Positions 16,787 to 24,185 of a stretch of DNA of 64,000 bases are shown piece by piece. This DNA comes from Burkholderiales bacterium JOSHI_001 (GTDB taxonomy: Bacteria > Pseudomonadota > Gammaproteobacteria > Burkholderiales > Burkholderiaceae_C). Under the pieces are notes generated by a model, which had not been told where the DNA came from, made no database searches, and saw nothing but the letters and a program-made list of their open reading frames with translations. Numbering within the stretch: the stretch's first letter is position 1; each line of letters begins with the position of its first letter. The stretch covers positions 1,976,921-2,040,920 of the forward strand of contig CM001438.1 of the NCBI GenBank assembly GCA_000244995.1. Direction: 5' to 3'. Both the position numbers and the translations under genes were made by a program.

Positions 16787-17256
16787 CACGCTGCACGATT
16801 GGTGAACGAAGGCTCGGTGTGGCGGCTGGGTGGGCCCGGCGTGCGGAAGCGCGCCTTCGACGCGCTGCACGCCAATTGCAGGGTAAGCCTGCTCTGTGGG
16901 GCGCGGCGATTTGTAGAACTGGCTGGGCTGTGGCCTGGAACAACCGCCGACCACGCGGTAGTCGCCTCGGGCATGGGCTGCGAAGCAGCCGATGCAGACG
17001 GCGAACTTGGCTGGCGCAACGCGCCAGGCAAGCGCTCGGCCTGACCTCTCATGGGGAAGGCACAGCGCGCTTGCGCCACAGGCGGACCGAAATGCCTGCC
17101 GCAACTGCGATGAGGATGGCGGCAAGCAGGAACTTGCCCATGAAAATGGAGAGCGCAGCACCAGTAAGTGAAAACAGCCGCAGGCCCACATACAGAGCTA
17201 GACCAAAGACTTCGGGGCTTAACAGCTTCGGCATTGGCTGGGTGGTGGTTTGCGTG
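16787..17256 (-). other. Gene-plus-structured-tail cassette M2
   Basis: Uninterrupted copy of the cassette that IS481 copy 1 split at 10884/12201; hairpin A at 16838-16855, hairpin C at 17006-17032. Shows the pre-insertion target and so defines the IS481 ends. Confidence 0.75.
17049..17234 (-). CDS. Small membrane protein, 61 aa (copy 2)
   Basis: Identical in sequence to the protein at 12458-12643, with two membrane helices. Full identity of two copies 4.6 kb apart means recent duplication or gene conversion. Not recognised. Confidence 0.55.
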   Translation of the reverse strand: MPKLLSPEVFGLALYVGLRLFSLTGAALSIFMGKFLLAAILIAVAAGISVRLWRKRAVPSP

Positions 17257-17385
17257 GCCTAACGTTCGAGGTAAGGCGGGCCCTACAGCGGAGCGTGCAA
17301 GGCCCGGCTGGGACGATGATAACTTTGGCCCTGCCGGGCCTTGCTCGCGCAGCTGTTGGGGCTCGCCTTGACCGAGGGGTTAGGC
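17257..17385 (-). repeat. attC, type A
   Basis: Core CGGCTGG / CCTGCCG. Carries the stop of the GNAT gene. Confidence 0.92.
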
Positions 17386-17826
17386 CACACTTTGTGCCCG
17401 AAGGTAGTAGTTGTCGAACTCGGCCTGCTCTACGAGACGGAAGCCGTGGCGTGCGTAGAAGTTGTTCGACCTGCTTCCCCGCAGCGCGCCGACTCGCACT
17501 GGAAGGCCAAGCGCATCAGCCTCGTTGAAGACTATTGACAAGACCTGGGCTCCGATTCCCTGACCTTGGCTCTCTGGAAGAACGTAGAGGTGATCAAGGA
17601 GCAATGCGCCTTCAGTCTTCTTTGTTACGACGAAGCCGACCAACTCATTTCGATGAATGATTTTGCGCGTGCAGGCCGGATCGTAGGTATTGGCGAAGCG
17701 TTCTTTGGCGCGAACTGGATCAAACCTATCGATGCTTTCAAGGCTCTCGCGCATGGCCGTGACCCGGATATTGACGAGCGCGTCAAGGTCCTCCGGGACG
17801 GCTTGTGAGAACTGGACCTTAGGCAT
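17380..17826 (-). CDS. GNAT acetyltransferase
   Basis: 148 residues. Motif A is clear: L-Y-V-L-P-E-S-Q-G-Q-G-I-G near residues 79-91 (acetyl-CoA pyrophosphate loop Q-x-x-G-x-G/A), and N-N-F-Y-A-R-H-G-F near 119-127 is motif B. Substrate unknown. It starts 25 bp after the preceding attC and stops inside the next, a textbook compact cassette. Confidence 0.9.
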   Translation of the reverse strand: MPKVQFSQAVPEDLDALVNIRVTAMRESLESIDRFDPVRAKERFANTYDPACTRKIIHRNELVGFVVTKKTEGALLLDHLYVLPESQGQGIGAQVLSIVFNEADALGLPVRVGALRGSRSNNFYARHGFRLVEQAEFDNYYLRAQSVA

Positions 17827-17850
17827 GGAGTACGCGGTGTTTTCTGTGTG

Positions 17851-17979
17851 GCCTAACGTTCGAGGTAAGGCGGGCCCTACAGCGGAGCGCGTAAGGCCCG
17901 GCAGGGACGATGATAATTCTGGCCCAGCCGGGCCTTACGTGCGTAGCTGTTGGGGCTCGCCTTGACCGAGGGGTTAGGC
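17851..17979 (-). repeat. attC, type A
   Basis: Core CGGCAGG / CCAGCCG; carries the stop of the RHH-like gene. Confidence 0.92.
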
Positions 17980-18285
17980 AGCACTCTTCTTGCCAATGGC
18001 GGAGGCCGACTTGGGTGTGTTAAGCCACTGCTCAACTGCCATGGTGACAACTGCGCTGATACCCCCGTCTTGCCCAACTGCGCGCTCGCGAAGGCTGGCC
18101 GCCAGTTCTGCCGATAGGCGAATTGAAATCGGCACTGTCTTGTTTGCGGCGGAGGCCGGCTTCTCACGTTTGGCGGCTGCGAGGTATGAACCAGAACCAA
18201 AGCGCTGTGGCGTGCCTGCCGCTTTGAGTTGCCCGCCGACTTTCTTGGCCATGTTCTTGTCCATGTCCGTTTTCTTCATGCTCAT
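17974..18285 (-). CDS. Ribbon-helix-helix-like DNA-binding protein
   Basis: About 103 residues. A lysine-rich N-terminus is followed by T-V-P-I-S-I-R-L-S-A-E-L (beta strand plus first helix) at about residue 57 and S-A-V-V-T-M-A-V-E-Q-W-L (second helix), the pattern of MetJ/Arc-type repressors and antitoxins. No toxin partner is present. Start at 18285 has a weak AGAGG; an internal ATG at 18279 is possible. Confidence 0.5.
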   Translation of the reverse strand: MSMKKTDMDKNMAKKVGGQLKAAGTPQRFGSGSYLAAAKREKPASAANKTVPISIRLSAELAASLRERAVGQDGGISAVVTMAVEQWLNTPKSASAIGKKSAA

Positions 18286-18426
18286 TTCTGGCCTCTTGGT
18301 GGTTTGACCAGCATTGTCCGTCAGGCCAGGGGGATGTGGCATTCGCCGCAATCTGCCGCACCATTCGCCAACTGTGAGCGCGGACTGAGACAGGAAGTTC
18401 GCAGGCGGCGGTGGGTTCCCCGTGAG

Positions 18427-18555
18427 GCCTAACGTTTGAATTAACGCGGGCCCGACAGCTGGCCGGGCATGACATGACTGCGACGATAGCCGATTTGGCG
18501 CAGGCAGGGCAGGCCCGGCCAGCTGTTGGGGCTCGCGTTGAATGAAGGGTTAGGC
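18427..18555 (-). repeat. attC, type B
   Basis: Belongs to SC6. Confidence 0.92.
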
Positions 18556-19004
18556 ACCGCTCTTGCCGAAGCGAGCGTTTGGCCGGGCCTTTGTGGGACT
18601 CGCCTGCGGTGGTTGCCAAGAAGAGATGGGCGCCGAAGTACAGCCTCGCGGCCATGCCAGCCATCTTGCGGGCCGCAAATCGCCTCGGGCATTGGCTGCG
18701 AAGCAGCCGATGCAGTGGGGAAGGCTGGTTGGCACAACGGGCCAAGCAGCCGCACGGCCTTGCCGAAAGTGGCCGAAGCGCGCGGTGTTGCAACTTGCGG
18801 CTTGGTGTTTGGCAACTTCTCTTCTTGCCAAGATCTCGGTGCCAATGTCCGCGCTTAAGCAGGAGTGATGCATGCCTTGCGCCTTGGCTGCGGCTTGCCG
18901 CAACTTCCTCGTGCCATTGAGCCGTCCGTGTTTTCGGAGGTGACCCGCATTCTCTTTGCGGTGGCGGCATTGCGATGCGGACTAGGCATGCTGGTTTTCG
19001 CGGT
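18556..19004 (-). other. ORF-less structured cassette SC6
   Basis: Close to SC12 (54793-55242). Hairpin B has GCATTGGC in place of GCATGGGC, so the conserved mismatch is T/G here. Confidence 0.75.
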
Positions 19005-19133
19005 GCCTAACGTTCGAGGTAAGGCGGGCCCTACAGCGGAGCGCGTAAGGCCCGGCAGGGACGATGATAACTTTGGCCCAGCCGGGCCTTACGTGCGCAG
19101 CTGTTGGGGCTCGCCTTGACCGAGGGGTTAGGC
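19005..19133 (-). repeat. attC, type A
   Basis: Carries the stop of the RES gene. Confidence 0.92.
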
Positions 19134-19907
19134 GTCGAGCTTCCGGCGCTTGATGACATATGAATTCTCAACCTCTCCGATCTCGACACTTACCGCCTTC
19201 ACGGGATAGAGCCGGACGTCATGCATTTCCAGGACATCAAGATCGAAGAAGGCGAGATTGATGCCAGTGCCAAGCTTGCTCTTGTACACAACGCCGTCAT
19301 AGCCAACCTTCTTGAAGTACTCCGCAAGTACTTGTGTCGGCGCGTACTCCGCCGCGCCAAGATCCGGACTTACAGGCTTAGAGAACTCCCGTCCGATGGA
19401 ACGCCAAACGGCCTGTTCTCGAATCTCGGGTGAAGGTTCCTCAAAGTAAGAATCAAACTTGCTGTCGTGACCTTCGCCGCAGTTGACTAAGCGAAGTGAT
19501 CGTGCGGGCGTAAGTTGAGCAACAGACACCAGTGCACCCAGCCAAGGCCTGACCTCGGCAACGGCTGTTTCCTTGTTGCTCGCCGTGTATAGGCAAGGGA
19601 TACCGCGGGGGTTTACACGTCCTTCATGCGCGGAGCCGCGCTTTGGCTTCATGCGCTCCTGGGGGAATGGCACGGGCTCATCGTACTTGACATTGTCCTG
19701 CTGTCGCTCCTTCCAGTCGTGGCCGACTTGCGCTCGCCACAGAGCCTTTCCTTGTGTCAGGACGTAGACCCGGCTCTCGGCGCTCGCAGTAACCGCGCTC
19801 AAGAATTCGCGTACACGGCGATCTTGAAAGAACCGAGCGCGGAATCTGACAGCCTCGGAAAAAGCCCAGAAAGCGTTCCAACTGTTGAAGTGCTTGGATG
19901 CGGCCAT
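19128..19907 (-). CDS. RES-domain protein (NAD+-degrading toxin type)
   Basis: 259 residues. The RES signature is present in order: an Arg in L-W-R-A-Q near residue 58, N-P-R-G-I-P-C-L-Y-T-A-S near residues 99-110, then K-E-T-A-V-A-E-V-R-P (catalytic Glu) near 112, and S-L-R-L-V-N-C near 136. RES toxins are NAD+ phosphorylases, normally paired with a Xre-type antitoxin. No antitoxin is encoded in this cassette, and the protein is longer than typical TA toxins (about 150-230 aa), so it may be a solitary RES protein. Active-site residues look intact. Confidence 0.8.
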   Translation of the reverse strand: MAASKHFNSWNAFWAFSEAVRFRARFFQDRRVREFLSAVTASAESRVYVLTQGKALWRAQVGHDWKERQQDNVKYDEPVPFPQERMKPKRGSAHEGRVNPRGIPCLYTASNKETAVAEVRPWLGALVSVAQLTPARSLRLVNCGEGHDSKFDSYFEEPSPEIREQAVWRSIGREFSKPVSPDLGAAEYAPTQVLAEYFKKVGYDGVVYKSKLGTGINLAFFDLDVLEMHDVRLYPVKAVSVEIGEVENSYVIKRRKLDA

Positions 19908-19914
19908 TTTCGAC

Positions 19915-20043
19915 GCCTAACGTTCGAGGTAAGGCGGGCCCTACAGCGGAGCGTGTAAGGCCCGGCAGGGACGATGATAACTTTGGCCCAGCCGGGCCTT
20001 GCACGCGCAGCTGTTGGGGCTCGCCTTGACCGAGGGGTTAGGC
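19915..20043 (-). repeat. attC, type A
   Basis: Carries the stop of the cupin gene. Confidence 0.92.
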
Positions 20044-20427
20044 ACCACTGACCGGCCTATGCTGTGTGCCCGAGCCCATGGTGACAAACAACATGCGACT
20101 TGGCTGAAATACCTTTGCCGTGTGCCACCTGCCACGCGGGACGACCACAGCGCCGCTACCAACTATTCGAGTGACTTCGGTTTCACCTGATCCCTCCAGA
20201 TGGAACTCGATGTCTCCGCTCAAGAGGTAGACGAACTCTTCCGCGACTGGATGCATTTCCCAGTTGGCCCAGTCTTCAGTGCACACGAACTCGGTGATGA
20301 GCCACCCCTGCCCGAATTTCTCGACTTCACTCTCTGGCTGGGACCAGAAGGCTTGTCCGCCTGGGATCGTGCGGCCGTTGCCATTGGCATCGAGGTAAAC
20401 GAAGTCCACTTCGGGGTTGATTTGCAT
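20038..20427 (-). CDS. Cupin-domain protein
   Basis: 129 residues. Cupin motif 1 is W-E-M-H-P-V-A-E-E-F-V-Y-L-L-S-G (His and Glu ligands, residues 57-72), motif 2 is V-V-V-P-R-G-R-W-H-T-A (residues 94-104, His ligand). Metal binding likely. Small soluble dimer-type cupin; substrate unknown. Confidence 0.85.
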   Translation of the reverse strand: MQINPEVDFVYLDANGNGRTIPGGQAFWSQPESEVEKFGQGWLITEFVCTEDWANWEMHPVAEEFVYLLSGDIEFHLEGSGETEVTRIVGSGAVVVPRGRWHTAKVFQPSRMLFVTMGSGTQHRPVSGA

Positions 20428-20462
20428 TTTGCTGTCGCCGCCGAGGAGGTGTTGCTTGTGGT

Positions 20463-20591
20463 GCCTAACGTTCGAGGTGAGGCGGGCCCGACAGCGGAGA
20501 GCGTAAGCCCCGGGCAGGACGATGAATGATATGGCCTGACCGGGGCTTGCGCGCGCAGCTGTTGGGACTCGCCTCGACCGAGGGGTTAGGT
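20463..20591 (-). repeat. attC, type A with compensated L box
   Basis: Inner arms GTGAGGCG / CGCCTCGAC instead of GTAAGGCG / CGCCTTGAC: both sides changed, keeping the pair. Ends GCCTAAC and GTTAGGT. Confidence 0.9.
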
Positions 20592-20632
20592 ATCGATCCT
20601 CGATGGTTGACTGTGAGTCGGGTTCCAAGAGA

Positions 20633-20658
20633 AACGGCCCTCTCATCTGAGGGCCGTT
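20633..20658 (-). terminator. Rho-independent terminator inside a cassette
   Basis: Perfect 10-bp stem AACGGCCCTC / GAGGGCCGTT, loop of 6, followed on the minus strand by TTTCTCTT. It lies about 70 bp after the stop of the membrane-protein gene and before attC. Confidence 0.75.
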
Positions 20659-20727
20659 CGGTTGAATCAATGAAGTCTAGCCGTTGACTGAGGTGGCTAA
20701 CCGCCTCAGGCTAGGTGCTCCCTCAAA

Positions 20728-21192
20728 CTACCTAAGACCAAGAGAGCCGTGCCGCAGTGATGAACTTCGAGAAGCCATGTCAGGGAGAAGGCGGCGTAGT
20801 GCATTGAGTATCCACCGGAGAACATTCCTTCGTTCTGCTCCAACGGCTATCCTGTATTCTCCCCCACCTGTCGGAATCAAGCTGATCATGGGGCGAGACA
20901 GGTAGGCCAAAAAGAAGGGAACGAGGCTGGTAGCCATCACGACTGCACCAAAGCCACCAGCAGTCAGCTTGAACTTACCGCCGATCTCGAAGAGAACAGT
21001 TTGGGCCTGTGCGGTGATGCTCGTGGCGAGCATCTGGCCACCGAAGTAGAGGCAGAAAACGCCTGCCACAACCAGGGCCAACGCGATAATTGTTCGGTAC
21101 AGGAAGATTTCGCGCAGCGAACCAGCGATCTCGGGGATGTGCACGATCCGCTGCTGGGGGTGCGCAGTCGAATCCGAACTATTAGTGGTCAT
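20728..21192 (-). CDS. Membrane protein, 154 aa, two to three TM segments
   Basis: ATG 21192 chosen because the product then begins M-T-T-N-S-S-D-S; an upstream frame is possible. Hydrophobic segments near residues 32-55 and 75-100; the C-terminus is Arg/Ser-rich. Not recognised. Followed by a strong terminator, unusual in an array where read-through from a distant promoter is the rule; it may therefore have its own promoter. Confidence 0.55.
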   Translation of the reverse strand: MTTNSSDSTAHPQQRIVHIPEIAGSLREIFLYRTIIALALVVAGVFCLYFGGQMLATSITAQAQTVLFEIGGKFKLTAGGFGAVVMATSLVPFFLAYLSRPMISLIPTGGGEYRIAVGAERRNVLRWILNALRRLLPDMASRSSSLRHGSLGLR

Positions 21193-21347
21193 TTCGATGG
21201 ACTCCGTTGTGCGGCACGTGCATGCCAACATGAGGCGTTATGACATCCTTTGGAGCGGAGCGGTTCCGTTTGTCTGTCGAGATTTCAGTACTATTTCACG
21301 CTGAACAGAGCTTGAACCTGCGGCGGAGCTGAAGGGTCCGCTTCGAT

Positions 21348-21476
21348 ACCTAACGTTTGAATTAACGCGGGCCCTACGGCTGGCCGGGCGTGAACTGGCT
21401 GGGAGGATAAGCGAAGTGGCCCAGACAGGGCACGACCGGCCAGCCGTTGGGGCTCGCGTTGAATGAAGGGTTAGGC
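21348..21476 (-). repeat. attC, type B (ACGACCGGCC core)
   Basis: Starts ACCTAAC; the core variant CTGGCCGGGCGTGAACTGG pairs with CACGACCGGCCAG. Belongs to short structured cassette S1. Confidence 0.9.
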
Positions 21477-21723
21477 CTGCACGTGAACGGAGACTCGGTG
21501 GTTGCAGAGGCTGGACGGGGCGCACGCCAGGGCGCCTGGGCCTCGCCGGCAAGCCGAAGCAGGGGAGAACGCCTCGGGCATGGGTTGCGCAGCAGCCGGT
21601 GCAGAGGGGAAGTTGGTTGGCGCAACGCGCCAAGCAACCGCTCGGTACTGGTATGAAATCCCATGCGATCTACGGCGCAGCCTTTTGTTGGGATGGTTGC
21701 AGTACCGTACCTTTGCACGCTGG
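21477..21723 (-). other. Short ORF-less structured cassette S1
   Basis: 247 bp. Hairpin B (21578-21602) and hairpin C (21612-21638) are present with compensated bases: outer stem GTTG/CAAC (GCTG/CAGC in SC) and TTGGCGC/GCGCCAA (TTGGCAC/GTGCCAA in SC). Lacks the roughly 200-bp 5' half of the SC family. Confidence 0.75.
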
Positions 21724-21852
21724 GCCTAACGTTTGAATTAACGCGGGCCCGACAGCGGAGCGCGTAAGGCCCGGCAGGGACGATGATAACTTTGGCCCAG
21801 CCGGGCCTTGCGCGCGTAGCTGTTGGGGCTCGCGTTGAATGAAGGGTTAGGC
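21724..21852 (-). repeat. attC, mosaic: type B outer arms, type A core
   Basis: Outer GTTTGAATTAACGCG / CGCGTTGAATGAAGG with a type A centre GCGGAGCGCGTAAGGCCCGG. Confidence 0.88.
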
Positions 21853-22177
21853 GCCGGCAGCGGCCGAAAGCGGAGAGGAACCAGTTGAGTAGCCCGGACG
21901 GTTCCAAATCCGGCGCCTGCACGGCGCTGGACATAGAGATGTCCTTCCGTGGGCGCCGGCTCGTGAAACTGACTCTTGGCTGCGCTTGTATCGGGTGGCA
22001 GCGAGCCTTGCTCTCCAGCGCAGCGCAGCCCCGTTGAACTGAATGAAGGCCGCGCTCTGCACGGCATGCCTTGCCAGATGCGGCAACTTTGCGGCCAAGA
22101 GGCCCACTTGATGCATTGGCTGTTTGCGCGCCTGGTTCGATGGTATTCGGGAGGTGGCATGAGGGGCGCGCTCCGGA
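21853..22177 (-). other. ORF-less cassette N0
   Basis: No convincing gene. Its minus-strand 5' end shares a block of about 55 bases (G-C-G-C-G-C-C-T-G-G-T-T-C-G-A-T-G-G region near 22128-22145) with N1, N3 and N4. A frame of 89 codons (21847-22116) ends in attC but has no recognisable protein features. Confidence 0.5.
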
Positions 22178-22306
22178 GCCTAACGTTCGAGGTAAGGCGG
22201 GCCCTACAGCGGAGCGTGTAAGCCCCGCGCAGGACGATGATGAATTTGGCCTGCGCGGGGCTTGCACGCGCAGCTGTTGGGGCTCGCCTTGACCGAGGGG
22301 TTAGGC
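22178..22306 (-). repeat. attC, type A
   Basis: Core GCGCAGG / CCTGCGC. Confidence 0.92.
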
Positions 22307-22340
22307 TGCGCTTTCCGGGCCCACACCCAGGAATTGCTCA

Positions 22341-22790
22341 TTAGTTGCACCACTGCCTCTCGCAGGGAACTCCATCTCGGTTGCCGTCCATCTTGACATT
22401 CGGGCAGTTTGCAAGGAAATACTTGGCCTCTGCACAGGAGGTCATCTGGGAGCAGTACGTTCTGCCATCGCAGGCGAACGACCGGCGTGACGGTGCATTG
22501 GAGTGGCCTTGCGCTGCAGGCAGACTCTGTGCTGGCGTACCGACGGATATTGCACCAGGGCCGCTCGCGGCGGGTGGATTGTCTTTGACTTCCTGCAGCT
22601 TTCTCTGGCGCTCTGCGTTGAGTTGATCGACTGTTGGACGATCGCGAGGCGCATCAGAGGGGCAGGGACCATTTTGATAGGTGGTTGACCCCTTGATCGT
22701 GCACTTGTACATCCTTTCGCCTGCTCGTGCGTACTGGTAGGGCAGGACGAGTGCAACAAGGAGGATCGCTGCGATTGTTGTCGTTTTCAT
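22341..22790 (-). CDS. Secreted excalibur calcium-binding domain protein
   Basis: 149 residues. Signal peptide residues 1-23 (A-R-A cleavage). A DUF4124-like segment Y-K-C-T-I-K-G-S-T-T-Y-Q-N-G-P-C follows, then a Pro/Gln linker, then a C-terminal excalibur domain with C-x5-C-x5-C and D-G-N-R-D-G-V-P-C-E (the DxDxDG-type calcium loop). Envelope or periplasmic protein; the partner is unknown. Confidence 0.85.
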   Translation of the reverse strand: MKTTTIAAILLVALVLPYQYARAGERMYKCTIKGSTTYQNGPCPSDAPRDRPTVDQLNAERQRKLQEVKDNPPAASGPGAISVGTPAQSLPAAQGHSNAPSRRSFACDGRTYCSQMTSCAEAKYFLANCPNVKMDGNRDGVPCERQWCN

Positions 22791-22854
22791 GATGACGAAG
22801 AATTCTTGGGGCTTCCAATTTCGAGGTCTACGCACCGCCCGCCGGTTTTGCGCA

Positions 22855-22980
22855 GCCTAACGTTCGAGGTAACGCGGGACCGACGGGTTGGCGCCAGGCC
22901 CGCGAGGCCGATGATGTACCACACGGCTTCGCGGGCCTGGTGCCAAGCCGTTGGGCCTCGCGTTGACCGAGGGGTTAGGC
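22855..22980 (-). repeat. attC, type C
   Basis: 126 bp; arms GTTCGAGGTAACGCG / CGCGTTGACCGAGG with a different core (GGTTGGCGCCAGGCCCGCG / complementary). Confidence 0.9.
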
Positions 22981-23010
22981 CTCACCGGCCACCTCCTACC
23001 GATGGAGATG

Positions 23011-23382
23011 TCACTGGCGGCACAACGAGGTTTCGCCACGACGATGTGGGATGCCTTCACCCCCACAAAGCACCGAGGAGCGCACGAGGTCAACCGACAG
23101 GGCTGCAAGGACGACAAGAACCCCAGCTGGCCAGTACCTTGCGCGTAGAACCTCCAAGGGACCCGTCGCAGGGCGAGGCTCTCTCCGCTCCTGCGTGAGC
23201 CAGGACGTGTATGGGCGAAGTACGGCCACGATGGCGACTTGCAATGCGACAGCCGCTACCAGCTGACTCCAAGCAATCGGGTGTGCTCCAGCGCCGGACC
23301 AGTGCTGAGCCAAGAGGTAAGTGTCGGCCGCCACTAGTGTGACGACACACGTGACAAAGACGATTGCGGTTGGTCGCTTCAC
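23011..23382 (-). CDS. Membrane protein, 123 aa, three TM segments
   Basis: Hydrophobic stretches near residues 5-25, 38-56 and 84-103; Arg-rich loop between the second and third. Not recognised. Stops about 30 bp before attC. Confidence 0.6.
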   Translation of the reverse strand: MKRPTAIVFVTCVVTLVAADTYLLAQHWSGAGAHPIAWSQLVAAVALQVAIVAVLRPYTSWLTQERREPRPATGPLEVLRARYWPAGVLVVLAALSVDLVRSSVLCGGEGIPHRRGETSLCRQ

Positions 23383-23401
23383 TACGAGTGTCGGATATGA
23401 G

Positions 23402-23530
23402 GCCTAACGTTCGAGGTAAGGCGGGCCCTACAGCGGAGCGTGTAAGCCCCGGGACGGACGATGATAACTTTGGCCGTTCCGGGGCTTGCACGCGCAGCTG
23501 TTGGGGCTCGCCTTGACCGAGGGGTTAGGC
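23402..23530 (-). repeat. attC, type A
   Basis: Core GGACGG / CCGTTCC; carries the stop of the DUF2726 gene. Confidence 0.92.
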
Positions 23531-24007
23531 CTCGCTGCGCAGTTGAGCCTGAATTGCTGCTTCATCGGGTAGCGCTTTGACGTTCCAGCGTACGAGGCGC
23601 AGGCCTGCGTCAGAGGTAGCTTTGTTCTTCTTTTCGTCAGTGTCGCGTCGGCGACTGGACTCGTGGGATTTGTCGTCAAGTTCTATTGCAGCCAACACAG
23701 TGGCATCCTTGCCGCACACAACGAAGTCGTAGCTCATGCGGTTGATTCGGTTGTTCCATTCGTTGTAATTTGAACCCTTCTTCACGCTGAGAACTCTTGA
23801 GACTTGTACCTGCGCCAGAACAATGTGGTCAGGCAGTGCTTTGACCAACCGGTGATACAGAACTTGCTCAGGCTGCGTAAGTGGCTTCTTGACGTAGAAA
23901 GGCCAAGGGCCACTGCCTTTGCCGTCGAGAAGACCCTTCTTCTTTAGGATGAGCAGCAAGGCGAGAGTGACGAATGCTAGGACAGCAACTACGAATAGAG
24001 TTTTCAA
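23525..24007 (-). CDS. Membrane-anchored DUF2726 protein
   Basis: 160 residues. One N-terminal membrane helix (residues 3-22), then a DUF2726 domain: L-T-Q-P-E-Q-V-L-Y-H-R-L (residue 43 on), D-F-V-V-C (residue 94 on), A-A-I-E-L-D-D-K-S-H (residue 105 on), then K-N-K-A-T-S-D-A-G-L-R-L-V-R-W. The pattern D...E-x-D resembles the restriction-endonuclease-like fold; nuclease activity is possible but unproven. Confidence 0.8.
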   Translation of the reverse strand: MKTLFVVAVLAFVTLALLLILKKKGLLDGKGSGPWPFYVKKPLTQPEQVLYHRLVKALPDHIVLAQVQVSRVLSVKKGSNYNEWNNRINRMSYDFVVCGKDATVLAAIELDDKSHESSRRRDTDEKKNKATSDAGLRLVRWNVKALPDEAAIQAQLRSEA

Positions 24008-24041
24008 GATGCGCGAAATTTCGACTGAAGTTGATTGCGAG

Positions 24042-24170
24042 GCCTAACGTTCGAGGTGAGGCGGGCCCTACAGCGGAGCGCGTAAGGCCCGGCTGGGACG
24101 ATGATGATTCTGGCCCAGCCGGGCCTTGCGCGCGTAGCTGTTGGGGCTCGCCTCGACCGAGGGGTTAGGC
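24042..24170 (-). repeat. attC, type A with compensated L box
   Basis: GTGAGGCG / CGCCTCGAC pair, as at 20463. Confidence 0.92.
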
Positions 24171-24185
24171 ATCAGTCCGGTTCAG

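Noticed and set aside
21738-22160. 140-codon frame in cassette N0
   Set aside because: Continues through attC, no domain, and the related N1/N3/N4 frames share only the first dozen codons.
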